Notes: a model not told the origin generated them from the sequence alone. 45,822 nt of DNA from Lysobacterales bacterium (GCA_002722315.1 PBLG01000030.1:1-45822), one strand, 5' to 3'; shown: positions 34,948 to 42,755, counted from the stretch's first letter. Made by a program: numbers and translations.

Positions 34948-35715
34948 TCAGAAGCTGTAATCGAATTGACGAACTTCGTTCGCGAACAGTCGTTCTACCA
35001 GTCCACGCTCGCGCGTACCGTACCAGTCCCTGTAGCTGCCCTGCCGCTGCATCGACTTGGCCAGGGTCAGCGGCCGGCGATCCAGGCCGAGCCGAGAGAA
35101 GACGTCGTCGAGGTCCTCCTCGAGGCGTTCGAAGCGGCCGACGAAATCCACCGCGATCCGGTCGTCCACGGTATAGATCGGCCAGTTGTCGAAATGCCGC
35201 GGGATCGTGCGGCTTGAAAAATCATGCCGGTCGATGCGGTCCAGGAAGGCGCTGAAGGTCATGCTCTCGTCGCCGGTCTTGCGCGTGCGCCAGAGATAGT
35301 CCGACACGGTGCGGTCGAAGGGGTTGCGCACGAAGCAGAACTTGAAGTAATCGCGCCAGGCCTCCGGAAAAGCCGCGCGAACGCGCTCGGCATGTGCGTG
35401 CTCCGGCGAGTGACCCAGGCGCGCGCGGTATTTCAGACGCTGCGCGCCGTTGAGCGCTGCAATTCGGCAGGCCGGATCGGTGACTCGCGAGGGACGTTGA
35501 AGCAGCCGCGCCAGAAAGCTCGCCCCGGCGACCGGGTGGAGCAGATCGGTTCGGGCGCGCCGGTTCGGTAAAACGCCCTGATCGAACGCTTCCGGCCAGG
35601 TGCCCAGATGGATGTCGTCGGGTCCCAGGCAAGCGGCCAGGCATGCGGCGACCGAACTGCCGGCGGCCTTGCGGCAATGCATGAAGATGAACCGGTGGCG
35701 GTGACTGATGATCAA
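34948..35715 (-). CDS. Sulfotransferase, carbohydrate (family 2) type
   Basis: This 255-residue protein fits the sulfotransferase family 2 (carbohydrate sulfotransferase-like). The 5'-PSB-like loop is FMHCRKAAGSSVAACL, in which Arg-Lys-Ala-Ala-Gly replaces the more common Pro-Lys-Thr-Ala-Gly. The 3'-binding motif is FKFCFVRNPFDRTVSDYLWR. It belongs to a different subfamily from its downstream neighbour, so the two probably act on different positions of a shared acceptor. It is the first gene of the pair. Confidence 0.87.
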   Translation of the reverse strand: MIISHRHRFIFMHCRKAAGSSVAACLAACLGPDDIHLGTWPEAFDQGVLPNRRARTDLLHPVAGASFLARLLQRPSRVTDPACRIAALNGAQRLKYRARLGHSPEHAHAERVRAAFPEAWRDYFKFCFVRNPFDRTVSDYLWRTRKTGDESMTFSAFLDRIDRHDFSSRTIPRHFDNWPIYTVDDRIAVDFVGRFERLEEDLDDVFSRLGLDRRPLTLAKSMQRQGSYRDWYGTRERGLVERLFANEVRQFDYSF

Positions 35716-35764
35716 GGCCGGAAGCGGGTTGCGGTCAGGCCACCGATTGTTTCACAACCCCGAA

Positions 35765-35793
35765 TAAAAAACCGGCCCCGACTTGGGGGCCGG
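35765..35793 (-). terminator. Intrinsic terminator of the RepA1 gene
   Basis: On the minus strand, an 8-bp stem CCGGCCCC / GGGGCCGG with a six-base loop is followed by six T residues. It lies about 40 bp after the RepA1 stop. Confidence 0.9.
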
Positions 35794-35829
35794 CTTGAGT
35801 TGCGCCGCCGACGGAGGGGGCGGCGCGCC

Positions 35830-37476
35830 TCAGGACGGGAAATTCACGCTGAATACGAGGGTTGCGCCGTCGAATATCTCGATCAGCTGGCCGCGCGGAT
35901 CGAAGTCCAGCGGCAACTCATCGGGATCGGCGGGGCTGCCGAACTCGATTTTTCCCTCGTTGTCGCCGTCGATGACAACGACCTCGATCGTGCCGCGCTG
36001 GACGCCGCCGACGACCAGGTCGTACCCGCCGACCGGAAGGTCCTCGATCTCGACGTCGAAGTCGCGATCGCCGTCGTCGTCGATACGGTAGCGGGCATCG
36101 CCCGATGCGGCCGGGAACACGCCGGCATTGTTCAGCGACACCTGGATCTCGCCCGGGTCGGCGCTGTCGTCGCCGCCGGAACCGTCATCGCCGCCGGAGT
36201 CGTCGTCTCCACCCGAGCCGTCGTCTCCACCCGAATCGTCGTCGTCACCGCCACCACCGGCGCTGGGGAAGTTGACCGAGAAGACCAGGCCCGAGGCGTC
36301 CGAGACTTCGACGAGCTGGCCGCGCGGATCGAAATCAAGCGGCAGTTTGCCGGGCTCGGCCGGGAAACGGAATTCCAGTTCACCCTCGGTGCCGTTGACG
36401 GTGTCGACCACCTCGATCGTGCCGCGTTCGACGCCGCCGACGGCAAGCGCATAGCTGCCCACCGGCACGTCTTCGATCTCGACGTCGAAATCGACCCGGT
36501 TGGAATCCTGCTCGAACTCCGCATCACCGGAGCCGGCCGGGAAAGCGCCCGAGTTGACCAGCGAGACATCGATTTCCGAATCTCCGAACGGCGGAGGATC
36601 GCCCTGGTCGCTGCCGGGGATGTCGCCGTTGTCCGGGGCGATCGATTCGAGCACCACGGTCGCGCCCTGGAGGACTTCGATGATCTGTCCTCTTGGGTCG
36701 AAATCCAGCAGTTCCTTGCCGGGTTCGGGCGGCGAGCGGAATTCGATCTCGCCTTCGGGGCCGTTGGCGGTGTCGATCACGGAGATGCTGCCGCGTGCGA
36801 TCCCGCCGACGTGCAGTGAATAGCTGCCCGGGGGCAGGTCCTCGACTTCCACCGAGAATTCGGTGCGCCCGGGACGGCTTTCGAAGTCGGCCTTGCCGCT
36901 TGCCCCGGAGATGACGCCGGTGGATATCAGCTGCACGCGGAACTCTTCCGGCAGCGAGGTCGGCGGTGTGTTGTCGGAAACGCCGCCCGAGCAGTTGGTG
37001 CCGGGCTGGTTGGTCAGGCGGGCAATGCGGAAGCCGCCGGTGCCGACGATCACGTTGGGCGTGTCGAAGGCCACGTCGCCTTCGGTACAGTTGCTGAACT
37101 GTACCTGCATGGTGCCGACGATCTCACCGGAGTTGACCGTCGGATCGTCGGGCTGCATGAACGTCACGTCATCGAACTGGTATAGGTCGGCTTCGATGGT
37201 GTTGCCCTGGATGCCGCCCTGGGCGAACAGCCACGAGGGATTGCCCTGGTTGTCGTAGTTGGCCCAGTAAAGCACTGCGGTCTTCTCGCCGCTGGGCAAT
37301 TGCGATATCGAAACGATCACGCCGTGGTTTTCCTGGTCGGGCTGGCCCCACCATCCGGTGAAGCTGCCTGTGACCTCGATCGCCCGGGCCGGGCCGGAGA
37401 CCGCGCTCAGCATGAGCATGACGCCCGCCGCCAGGCTGGCGGCCAGGGGCATCGAGAATGTCCGGAATGATTTCAT
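35830..37476 (-). CDS. Exported repeat protein RepA1 (novel paralogous family)
   Basis: This 548-residue protein has a signal peptide (1-32, cleavage near ARA) and an N-terminal domain (about 33-165) with GWWGQPDQENHGVIV, YWANYDNQGNPSWLFAQG and two cysteines (C130, C162) likely paired. Three copies of a ~100-residue beta-rich module follow (about 180-280, 298-404, 441-548). Each has an SGxAxFE...EVEDLPxGSY start, a GGxxRGxIxV core and an LDFDPRGQxxE motif near its end. An acidic Gly/Asp/Ser linker (405-440) precedes the last module. I know no established function; the modules somewhat resemble CHRD-type or other extracellular beta-sandwiches. It follows the DUF6502 gene and has a possible own promoter. 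Confidence 0.85.
   Translation of the reverse strand: MKSFRTFSMPLAASLAAGVMLMLSAVSGPARAIEVTGSFTGWWGQPDQENHGVIVSISQLPSGEKTAVLYWANYDNQGNPSWLFAQGGIQGNTIEADLYQFDDVTFMQPDDPTVNSGEIVGTMQVQFSNCTEGDVAFDTPNVIVGTGGFRIARLTNQPGTNCSGGVSDNTPPTSLPEEFRVQLISTGVISGASGKADFESRPGRTEFSVEVEDLPPGSYSLHVGGIARGSISVIDTANGPEGEIEFRSPPEPGKELLDFDPRGQIIEVLQGATVVLESIAPDNGDIPGSDQGDPPPFGDSEIDVSLVNSGAFPAGSGDAEFEQDSNRVDFDVEIEDVPVGSYALAVGGVERGTIEVVDTVNGTEGELEFRFPAEPGKLPLDFDPRGQLVEVSDASGLVFSVNFPSAGGGGDDDDSGGDDGSGGDDDSGGDDGSGGDDSADPGEIQVSLNNAGVFPAASGDARYRIDDDGDRDFDVEIEDLPVGGYDLVVGGVQRGTIEVVVIDGDNEGKIEFGSPADPDELPLDFDPRGQLIEIFDGATLVFSVNFPS
36164..36262 (-). repeat. Tandem repeat encoding the acidic linker of RepA1
   Basis: An ~18-bp period (plus-strand core like CCGGAGTCGTCGTCTCCA) encodes Gly-Gly-Asp-Asp-Asp/Gly-Ser units between modules two and three. 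Copy-number change would lengthen or shorten a flexible acidic tether without shifting the frame. Confidence 0.85.
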
Positions 37477-37524
37477 TGTGCTGTCTCCTGTGCGAGGCAA
37501 GATTTGAATTGACGAGAAATTCGC

Positions 37525-37530
37525 TGTAAA
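37525..37530 (-). promoter_or_regulatory. Possible RepA1 promoter (-35 TTTACA)
   Basis: On the minus strand TTTACA (37530-37525) is followed after 17 bp by TCAAAT, in the 75-bp gap between the DUF6502 stop and RepA1. This may give RepA1 a separate transcript in addition to read-through. Confidence 0.35.
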
Positions 37531-37551
37531 CGATGGGTCATTGGTTTCGGA

Positions 37552-38388
37552 TCACTGAAAGTAGTAAAGCCCGAGCCCCAGGCGCGTCGGACGGGAGTCG
37601 GCGGCCTCGGGAAGGTCCCGGGATCGTGTTTCGAATTCGTAGAGCCAGTTGTCGACCTGCTCGGCCAGTTCGCGCGCGGCGGTTTCCAGCTTTTCCTTTG
37701 CAGGGCCGACCAGGTCCGGGTGAATGGAACGGTTGTAGACCAGCAGCTGCAATCGCTTGTCGTCGAGACCCGGCGTCCAGTTGTAGCAGATCGTCTCGAT
37801 CAGATCGCCGCAGGACATGCCGAAGATCTCGGCATAGTTGATGTCGGCGGCTTCGGCTTTCCCGATGTAGCGGGTCCGCACGAGTTCGACGGTGCGATCC
37901 GGCAAAACGCGCACCGCGCCGTTGCGCTCGAGTTCGTCCAGGACCGCGCGCGCCGGCGCGCCGCCCGAATGGCGGCTGACCAGCTGGCTGAAGCTCGGGG
38001 CGTCCTTCGGTGCTTCGAACGGCAGCTGCTTCATCGGCTTTCCGTCGATGCGGAACTCCGGATCGTTGGCCCAGCCGGTAAGCACCAGGCCGGCCCGATG
38101 GTATTGTTCTTCCTGCGGTGTGCAGTCGGGCGGCGGCTGGGTCAGCAACTGGTTGACGTCGATCCGGGTCAGGCCTGTCAGCACCGCGACCCTTGACTTG
38201 GACTGCTTGCGGCCCGGCAGCGCAAAATCGTTGTGCGCAACATCCGCATAGCACCAGCGCAGCCACTCGGCGCAGGTCTTGTACGATACGTTGTGCCTGA
38301 GCATGATCCTGACCAGCGGACGAAAGATTCGAACGGCGGCCCTTGCCAGTGCGTCGAGCGTCGTTGTCGATCCGGATTGAGCATCCAT
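37552..38388 (-). CDS. DUF6502-family protein, probable DNA-binding regulator
   Basis: This 278-residue protein matches the DUF6502 family (N-terminal ALARAAVRIFRPLVRIMLRHNVSYKTCAEWLRWCYADVA). Residues about 62-82 (QSKSRVAVLTGLTRIDVNQLL) have the form of a helix-turn-helix. The C-terminal half (about 110-270) appears helical, with a second short winged-helix-like part (RAVLDELERNGAVRVLPDRTVEL). The ATG at 38388 has AGGGAAG upstream; an in-frame ATG at 38517 lies closer to the promoter but lacks a good site. An operator overlaps the promoter, so it may be autoregulatory. It lies 75 bp before RepA1. Confidence 0.8.
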   Translation of the reverse strand: MDAQSGSTTTLDALARAAVRIFRPLVRIMLRHNVSYKTCAEWLRWCYADVAHNDFALPGRKQSKSRVAVLTGLTRIDVNQLLTQPPPDCTPQEEQYHRAGLVLTGWANDPEFRIDGKPMKQLPFEAPKDAPSFSQLVSRHSGGAPARAVLDELERNGAVRVLPDRTVELVRTRYIGKAEAADINYAEIFGMSCGDLIETICYNWTPGLDDKRLQLLVYNRSIHPDLVGPAKEKLETAARELAEQVDNWLYEFETRSRDLPEAADSRPTRLGLGLYYFQ

Positions 38389-38535
38389 TGCAGTTCTTCC
38401 CTTTGGACCCGAGCGTTGCGTTCCGGATGAGAGACGGCTGCCGATCGATGTCGTGAAGCTGATCGGGCAGGCGTCGTGCCACGTTGTCCGTCGCGTGTTT
38501 CCGGCGGGCCGGTGCATGGAACGAAGCCAGCTTGA

Positions 38536-38577
38536 ATCCTATCGCGCTATTCATAGTTTGTCAATTTAATTACAAAT
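38536..38577 (-). promoter_or_regulatory. DUF6502 promoter with overlapping ATTTGT-N10-ACAAAT operator
   Basis: On the minus strand a perfect -35 TTGACA (38564-38559), a 17-bp spacer and -10 TAGGAT (38541-38536) give a strong sigma70-type promoter. The palindrome GTTTGT-N10-ACAAAT (38556-38577 on the plus strand) covers the -35 box, a layout suited to repression. The same motif with identical N10 spacing recurs at the EAL gene promoter near 41226. Confidence 0.75.
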
Positions 38578-38581
38578 ATAG

Positions 38582-38616
38582 AATGCCGGGACCGAAGCGG
38601 TTTCGGTCCCGGCGTT
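38582..38616 (-). terminator. Hairpin terminator of the RepA2 gene
   Basis: A 12-bp perfect stem GCCGGGACCGAA / TTCGGTCCCGGC (38585-38596 and 38602-38613), extendable by three more pairs, follows the RepA2 stop on the minus strand. The downstream bases are T-rich (TTCTATATTTG) but without a long T run. Confidence 0.75.
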
Positions 38617-38624
38617 CGTGGGCC

Positions 38625-40310
38625 TCAGGTGGACGGGAACTCGGCGCTGAAGATCAGCGTCTGGCCTTCGAAGACCTCGATGGTCGCACCGAGCGGGTCG
38701 AAGTCGAGCAGCAGATCGTCGTCCTGCGGGTCGCTGAACTCGATTTCGCCTTCGGTGCCGTCGTCGCCCTGGGTCACGCTGATGGTGCCGCGGTCGATGC
38801 CGTCGATCACCAGGCGGTAGTCGCCGGCCGGCACGTCCTCGATCTCGACGTTGAAGTCGCGTTCGCCGTCTTCTTCCCGGTAATCGGCGTCGCCCGAACC
38901 GAGCGGATAAACGCCGGCGTTTGCGAGCTCGATTTCCAGCGACGTCTCGTCGTTGGAGTCGTCGTTGCCACCGGAATCGTCGTCACCGCCGGAATCGTCG
39001 TCACCACCGGAATCGTCGTCACCGCCGGAATCGTCGTCACCACCGGAATCATCATCACCACCGGAGTCGTCGTCATCGTCACCGGAATCGTCGGTGCCTT
39101 CGAGCGGGAAGTCGACCGAGAACGCGAGACCGCCGCCGGCCAGGATTTCGATCAGCTCGCCGCGCGGATCGAAGTCCAGCGGCAGTTTGCCGGCTTCGAC
39201 CGGGCTGCGGAACTCGATTTCACCTTCGGGCCCGTTGACGGTGTCGACGACCTCGATGATGCCGCGTTCGACGCCGCCGACGAACAGGGAATAGGGGCCG
39301 ACCGGGACGTCCTCGATCTCGACTTCGAAGTCGACGCGATCGGACTCCTGCTCGAATTCGGCGTCGCCGGATCCGGCCGGGAACAACCCGCTGTTGACCA
39401 GGTCCACTTCGATTTCGTCGCTGCCGAACCCGGGCGAATCGTCGTCACCGTTACCGGGATCATCGCCCGTGGTGTCCGAGATGCCTTCCAGGATCACGGT
39501 CGAGCCCTGCACGATCTCGATGATCTGACCGCGCGGATCGAAGTCCAGCAGCAGGTCATCGTCATCCCGGGGCGAGCTGTACTCGATTTCGCCTTCCGGC
39601 CCGTTTGCGGTCTCGGTGACCGTGATCGTTCCGCGCGGCTCGCCGCCGACCAGGAGCTGGTAGTCGCCGACCGGCACGTCTTCGATCTCGACCTCGAATT
39701 CGGTGCGCCTGGAGGTCGCCTCGTATTCGGCCTTGCCGCTGGCGCCCGGTATGACGCCGGTGGGCACCAGCGGGGTCTCGACTTCTTCGCCATCGTCATC
39801 CCGGCTGCGGTCGTCGTTGATGCCGCCGCTGCAGCTGGTGCCCGGCTGGTTGGTCAGGCGTGCGATCGGGAAGCTGCCGTTGCCGACGGTATCGGTCTGG
39901 AACGACACGCTGCCGTTGACGCAGTCGCTGAAACTGACCTGCATGCTGCCAACCTGGCGAGCCGGGCTGCTGGTGGGGTCGTCGGGCTGCATGAAAGTCA
40001 CGCCGTCGACCGAGAACACGTCGGCGGCGATCGTGTCGCCCTGGATCGGGCCCTGGGCGAAGAGCCATGAGGGCTTGCCGAACTCGTCATAGTGGGCCCA
40101 GTAAACGACGCCGGTCTTCTCGCCGCTGGGCAGGCGCGAGACCGAAACGATCACGCCGTGATTTTCCTGTTCCGGCTGGCCCCACCAACCGGTGAAGCTG
40201 CCGGTGACTTCCAGCGCGCCGGCGCTTCCGGCCGAGAACGTGAGGGCAAGCGCGATGGCGCGGGCCAGGGGGCGGCGCGACGGCCGCGGTTTCTTGATTG
40301 ATGTCTTCAT
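38625..40310 (-). CDS. Exported repeat protein RepA2 (paralogue)
   Basis: This 561-residue paralogue of RepA1 has a signal peptide (about 1-32), an N-terminal domain with GWWGQPEQENHGVIV, YWAHYDEFGKPSWLFAQG and two matching cysteines (FSDCVNG, GTSCSGG), and three beta modules. The module-ending motifs are LDFDPRGQIIE, LDFDPRGELIE and LDFDPLGATIE. An extended (GGDDDS)n acidic linker precedes the last module. It begins with ATG overlapping the EAL gene stop (ATGA), so it is translated with the c-di-GMP phosphodiesterase. A hairpin terminator follows. The function is unknown; export and acidic linkers suggest a surface or matrix component. Confidence 0.85.
   Translation of the reverse strand: MKTSIKKPRPSRRPLARAIALALTFSAGSAGALEVTGSFTGWWGQPEQENHGVIVSVSRLPSGEKTGVVYWAHYDEFGKPSWLFAQGPIQGDTIAADVFSVDGVTFMQPDDPTSSPARQVGSMQVSFSDCVNGSVSFQTDTVGNGSFPIARLTNQPGTSCSGGINDDRSRDDDGEEVETPLVPTGVIPGASGKAEYEATSRRTEFEVEIEDVPVGDYQLLVGGEPRGTITVTETANGPEGEIEYSSPRDDDDLLLDFDPRGQIIEIVQGSTVILEGISDTTGDDPGNGDDDSPGFGSDEIEVDLVNSGLFPAGSGDAEFEQESDRVDFEVEIEDVPVGPYSLFVGGVERGIIEVVDTVNGPEGEIEFRSPVEAGKLPLDFDPRGELIEILAGGGLAFSVDFPLEGTDDSGDDDDDSGGDDDSGGDDDSGGDDDSGGDDDSGGDDDSGGNDDSNDETSLEIELANAGVYPLGSGDADYREEDGERDFNVEIEDVPAGDYRLVIDGIDRGTISVTQGDDGTEGEIEFSDPQDDDLLLDFDPLGATIEVFEGQTLIFSAEFPST
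38961..39090 (-). repeat. 18-bp tandem repeat (GGDDDS)n in RepA2
   Basis: About six to seven consecutive units near 18 bp (plus-strand core CCGCCGGAATCGTCGTCA) encode Gly-Gly-Asp-Asp-Asp-Ser between modules two and three. Units are nearly identical at DNA level, which suggests recent slippage or unequal exchange. There are no spacers, so it is not a CRISPR array. Confidence 0.9.
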
Positions 40311-41224
40311 GCTTTGCATTCCTTTGCGGTCAGGGGAGGTTGGGGTTTGCCAAAGGCCGCCGATCCGGCGGTCCGGGGTCTGGAATCGGATGCATCGCCG
40401 CCGGTACTCGGGCGCCGCGTCAACGCGTCCGGCCGACCGAACAGGAAGCCCTGCATCCATTCGATGCCCAATCGACGCAGTGCGTCCAACTGGGCGGGGG
40501 TTTCGATGCCCTCGGCCACCAGCGTGGTCCCGGTGCCGGCGGCGAGCGCGACGATGCCCTGCAGCACGCCGCTCTGGCGGGGCGACTCGTCAAGCGCCCG
40601 CACCAGACTGCGGTCCAGCTTGACGAAGTCGACAAGGCCCTCGGCGAGAACATCCAGGTTGGGATGTCCAGGCCCGAAGTCGTCCAGAGCGATCATTACT
40701 TGCATGCGGCGCAGCCGGCGCAATGCGTGCCGCGCCATTTCGAGGCGCACCGGGCCGTGGAACTCGACCAGTTCGAGTACCAGACGGCCGGGCGCGATGC
40801 GCCGGCGCACCAGCATGGCGTGCAGCGCTCGGATGAAACCGGGTTCGTTGAGAGAGCAGGGCCGGATGTTTACGCCGATCCGGGTTTCGGGGTGCAGCGC
40901 GGCCGCGGCCGCCAGTGCCGCATCCAGCACCTTCAGATCGAAATCCAGCCCGGAGTGATCGTAGCCTCGGCGGACGATGTCCATGGGCGACAGGCTTGCT
41001 GCCTTCCCCGTGCCGCGGACCAGCATTTCGACCCAGGCCGGCCCGCCATGGCCGGCGACTCTGCATATCGCTTGACAGACCATCCGAAATCCCGGCGCCG
41101 ACGCGTCCTGCATGCCGGACGATCCGCTGTCGCGATCAAGCGGCGCGTGGGTCTGAAAGTCGGCCCTAGCCACGGTTTGCAGCAGCGGGTTCGGCCGGTT
41201 CAATGCGTTGGCGGATGTGCTCAT
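40307..41224 (-). CDS. EAL-domain cyclic di-GMP phosphodiesterase
   Basis: This 305-residue single-domain cytoplasmic EAL protein is predicted to hydrolyse c-di-GMP. Catalytic and metal positions look conserved: E66-M-L (an ExL variant), N119 (VNIR), E151 (VLELVEF), D181-D182 (LDDFGPG), K202 (VKLD) and E238 (VAEGIET). It lacks a recognisable sensor domain, so its output depends on its expression. The ATG overlaps an operator directly and lies where transcription should begin, so the mRNA may be leaderless. Its stop overlaps the RepA2 start. Confidence 0.9.
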   Translation of the reverse strand: MSTSANALNRPNPLLQTVARADFQTHAPLDRDSGSSGMQDASAPGFRMVCQAICRVAGHGGPAWVEMLVRGTGKAASLSPMDIVRRGYDHSGLDFDLKVLDAALAAAAALHPETRIGVNIRPCSLNEPGFIRALHAMLVRRRIAPGRLVLELVEFHGPVRLEMARHALRRLRRMQVMIALDDFGPGHPNLDVLAEGLVDFVKLDRSLVRALDESPRQSGVLQGIVALAAGTGTTLVAEGIETPAQLDALRRLGIEWMQGFLFGRPDALTRRPSTGGDASDSRPRTAGSAAFGKPQPPLTAKECKA

Positions 41225-41285
41225 GATTTGTAAATTAATCTACAAATCACAAGCTGTCAAGAGATTTGTAAAAATAAATGCAAAT
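41225..41285 (-). promoter_or_regulatory. EAL-RepA2 promoter with tandem ATTTGT-N10-ACAAAT operators
   Basis: A 24-bp near-perfect palindrome (41225-41248; GATTTGTA/TACAAATC arms) touches the ATG. A second copy, ATTTGT-N10-GCAAAT, lies at 41264-41285, 38 bp centre to centre. Between them is a perfect TTGACA -35 box (41260-41255, minus strand). With a 17-bp spacer the -10 region (TAATTT) lies inside the first palindrome and transcription should begin at about the ATG. The two copies with identical internal spacing make a strong case for a real operator. Confidence 0.8.
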
Positions 41286-41355
41286 ATATTAAAAAGTGCC
41301 TGGCGACACCGGACCGGCGCAGCCGGGCACGTGCGAGCTCGTCGGCGACGTGCAG

Positions 41356-41393
41356 ACAAAACGCAATCGCCCCCGCACAGGGGCGGGGGCGAT
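41356..41393 (-). terminator. Intrinsic terminator of the RepA3 gene
   Basis: An 11-bp perfect stem ATCGCCCCCGC / GCGGGGGCGAT (41366-41376 and 41383-41393) lies about 42 bp after the RepA3 stop on the minus strand. It is followed by TGCGTTTTG. Confidence 0.8.
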
Positions 41394-41435
41394 CGATTTC
41401 AGGGATTGGCGACAGGCAGGGCCTGTCCGCCGGAA

Positions 41436-42755
41436 TTACCCGCCGGGCGGGCCGTTGCCGTTTCCTGGCCCGTTGCCGTTCCCGGGACCGTTGCCGTTCC
41501 CCGGCCCGTTGCCGTTCCCCGGCCCGTTGCCGTCATCTTCCGGCTCGCCCTCCGGAAATTCTCCTGAGAACAGCAGCGTCGCGCCCTGGAGGATCTCGAT
41601 GGTCTGACCGCGCGGATCGAAGTCCAGCGGGTTGACGCCGCTGGGCGGGAACGCGAAATCCAGGTCGCCGCCGGTTTCGCCCAGGTCGTTTTCGTCTACG
41701 GTGACGTTGCCCTGGTTGATTCCGCCGACGAATACCGGGTACGTGCCGGCTGGAATGTTCGAAACCTCGATTTCGAATTCGACGCGGTTACGGCGCATCT
41801 CGAACTCGGCCGAGGCTTCACCGTCGGGGTATACGCCTTCGTTGGTCAAGTCCAGGTCGAGTTCCAGGTTGCCCCGAATCGGCATGTCGAACGCCGGCGG
41901 GCTGCCCGGGAAGTCGCCTTCTTCCGGTGCGAGCGCGGTCAGCACGACCTGGCCGCCGAGGAGGACGTCGATGATCTGGTCGCGCGGATCGAAGTCGAGC
42001 AGCAATTGCCCTTCCCCGGCCGGCGAGCGGAATTCGATCTCGCCTTCTCCGGTGTCGGTATTGACGACGGTGATCAGGCCGCGGCTTTCGCCGCCCACCT
42101 GCAGTTCGAATTCACCGGGCGGCACTTGCTCGATTTCGACCTCGAATCGGGCGTTGCCCGGCGTGGCCTTGAATTCGGCCGTGCCGCGGGCCTCCGGAAG
42201 CACGTCGGTGGGCACCAGCGCGATTTCGAATTCCTCGGGCAGGTCGACCGGCGAGAAGTCGTCGCCGATGCCGCCGCTGCAGACGGCGCCGGGCTGGTTG
42301 GTCAGACGCTCGATCGGGAAGCTGCCGCTGCCCACGGTGGAGGTGTCGAACGTGACTTCGCCGGTGACGCAGTCGGAGAACACCACTTCCATGGTGCCGA
42401 CCTGTTCGCCGAAGTTGGCGTCCGGGTCCTCGCCCTGCATGAAGGTGATGCCGTCGAAGGCGAACACCCGGGCGTCGATCATGTCGTCGTCGATATCACC
42501 CTGGGCGAACAGCCAGGACGGGTTGCCGGACGCGTCGAAGTGGGCCCAGTACAGCACGCCGGTCTTTTCGCCGTCGGGCAGCCTGGAGACCGAAACGATG
42601 AGGCCGTGGTTCTGCTGGTCGGGCTGGCCCCACCAACCGGTGAAGCCGCCGGTCACTTCGAGTGCCTGGGCGGTCAGGGCGGAAACGGCGAGCGCCGACG
42701 CCGCGGCGGTTTTCAACAGCAATCGGGATGGATTTTGAGGCAATAACATTTTCAA
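41436..42755 (-). CDS. Exported repeat protein RepA3 (paralogue with GNGP tail)
   Basis: This ~440-residue third paralogue has a signal peptide ending near ALTAQA and the same N-terminal domain (GWWGQPDQQNHGLIV, YWAHFDASGNPSWLFAQG, cysteines in FSDCVTG and GAVCSGG). It has only two beta modules (LDFDPRDQIID, LDFDPRGQTIE). In place of the acidic linker and third module it ends with a Gly-Asn-Gly-Pro tail. The start is probably the TTG at 42755 (AAGGAG eight bases upstream); the ATG at 42749 is the alternative. It has its own terminator and no EAL or DUF6502 gene attached. Confidence 0.83.
   Translation of the reverse strand: MKMLLPQNPSRLLLKTAAASALAVSALTAQALEVTGGFTGWWGQPDQQNHGLIVSVSRLPDGEKTGVLYWAHFDASGNPSWLFAQGDIDDDMIDARVFAFDGITFMQGEDPDANFGEQVGTMEVVFSDCVTGEVTFDTSTVGSGSFPIERLTNQPGAVCSGGIGDDFSPVDLPEEFEIALVPTDVLPEARGTAEFKATPGNARFEVEIEQVPPGEFELQVGGESRGLITVVNTDTGEGEIEFRSPAGEGQLLLDFDPRDQIIDVLLGGQVVLTALAPEEGDFPGSPPAFDMPIRGNLELDLDLTNEGVYPDGEASAEFEMRRNRVEFEIEVSNIPAGTYPVFVGGINQGNVTVDENDLGETGGDLDFAFPPSGVNPLDFDPRGQTIEILQGATLLFSGEFPEGEPEDDGNGPGNGNGPGNGNGPGNGNGPGNGNGPPGG
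41440..41530 (-). repeat. 18-bp tandem repeat encoding the (GNGNGP)n tail
   Basis: Five to six near-identical 18-bp units (plus-strand core CCGTTGCCGTTCCCCGGC) encode the C-terminal Gly-Asn-Gly-Asn-Gly-Pro tail of RepA3. The tail is flexible and uncharged, unlike the acidic linkers of its paralogues. Confidence 0.88.

Noticed and set aside
37538..38554. 338-codon minus-strand frame overlapping DUF6502
   Set aside because: A frame-shifted shadow of the DUF6502 gene, Arg-rich and without its own start signal.
38961..39090. Tandem repeats that could suggest a CRISPR array
   Set aside because: Units are contiguous 18-bp codon repeats in frame with an acidic linker; there are no spacers and no cas genes.
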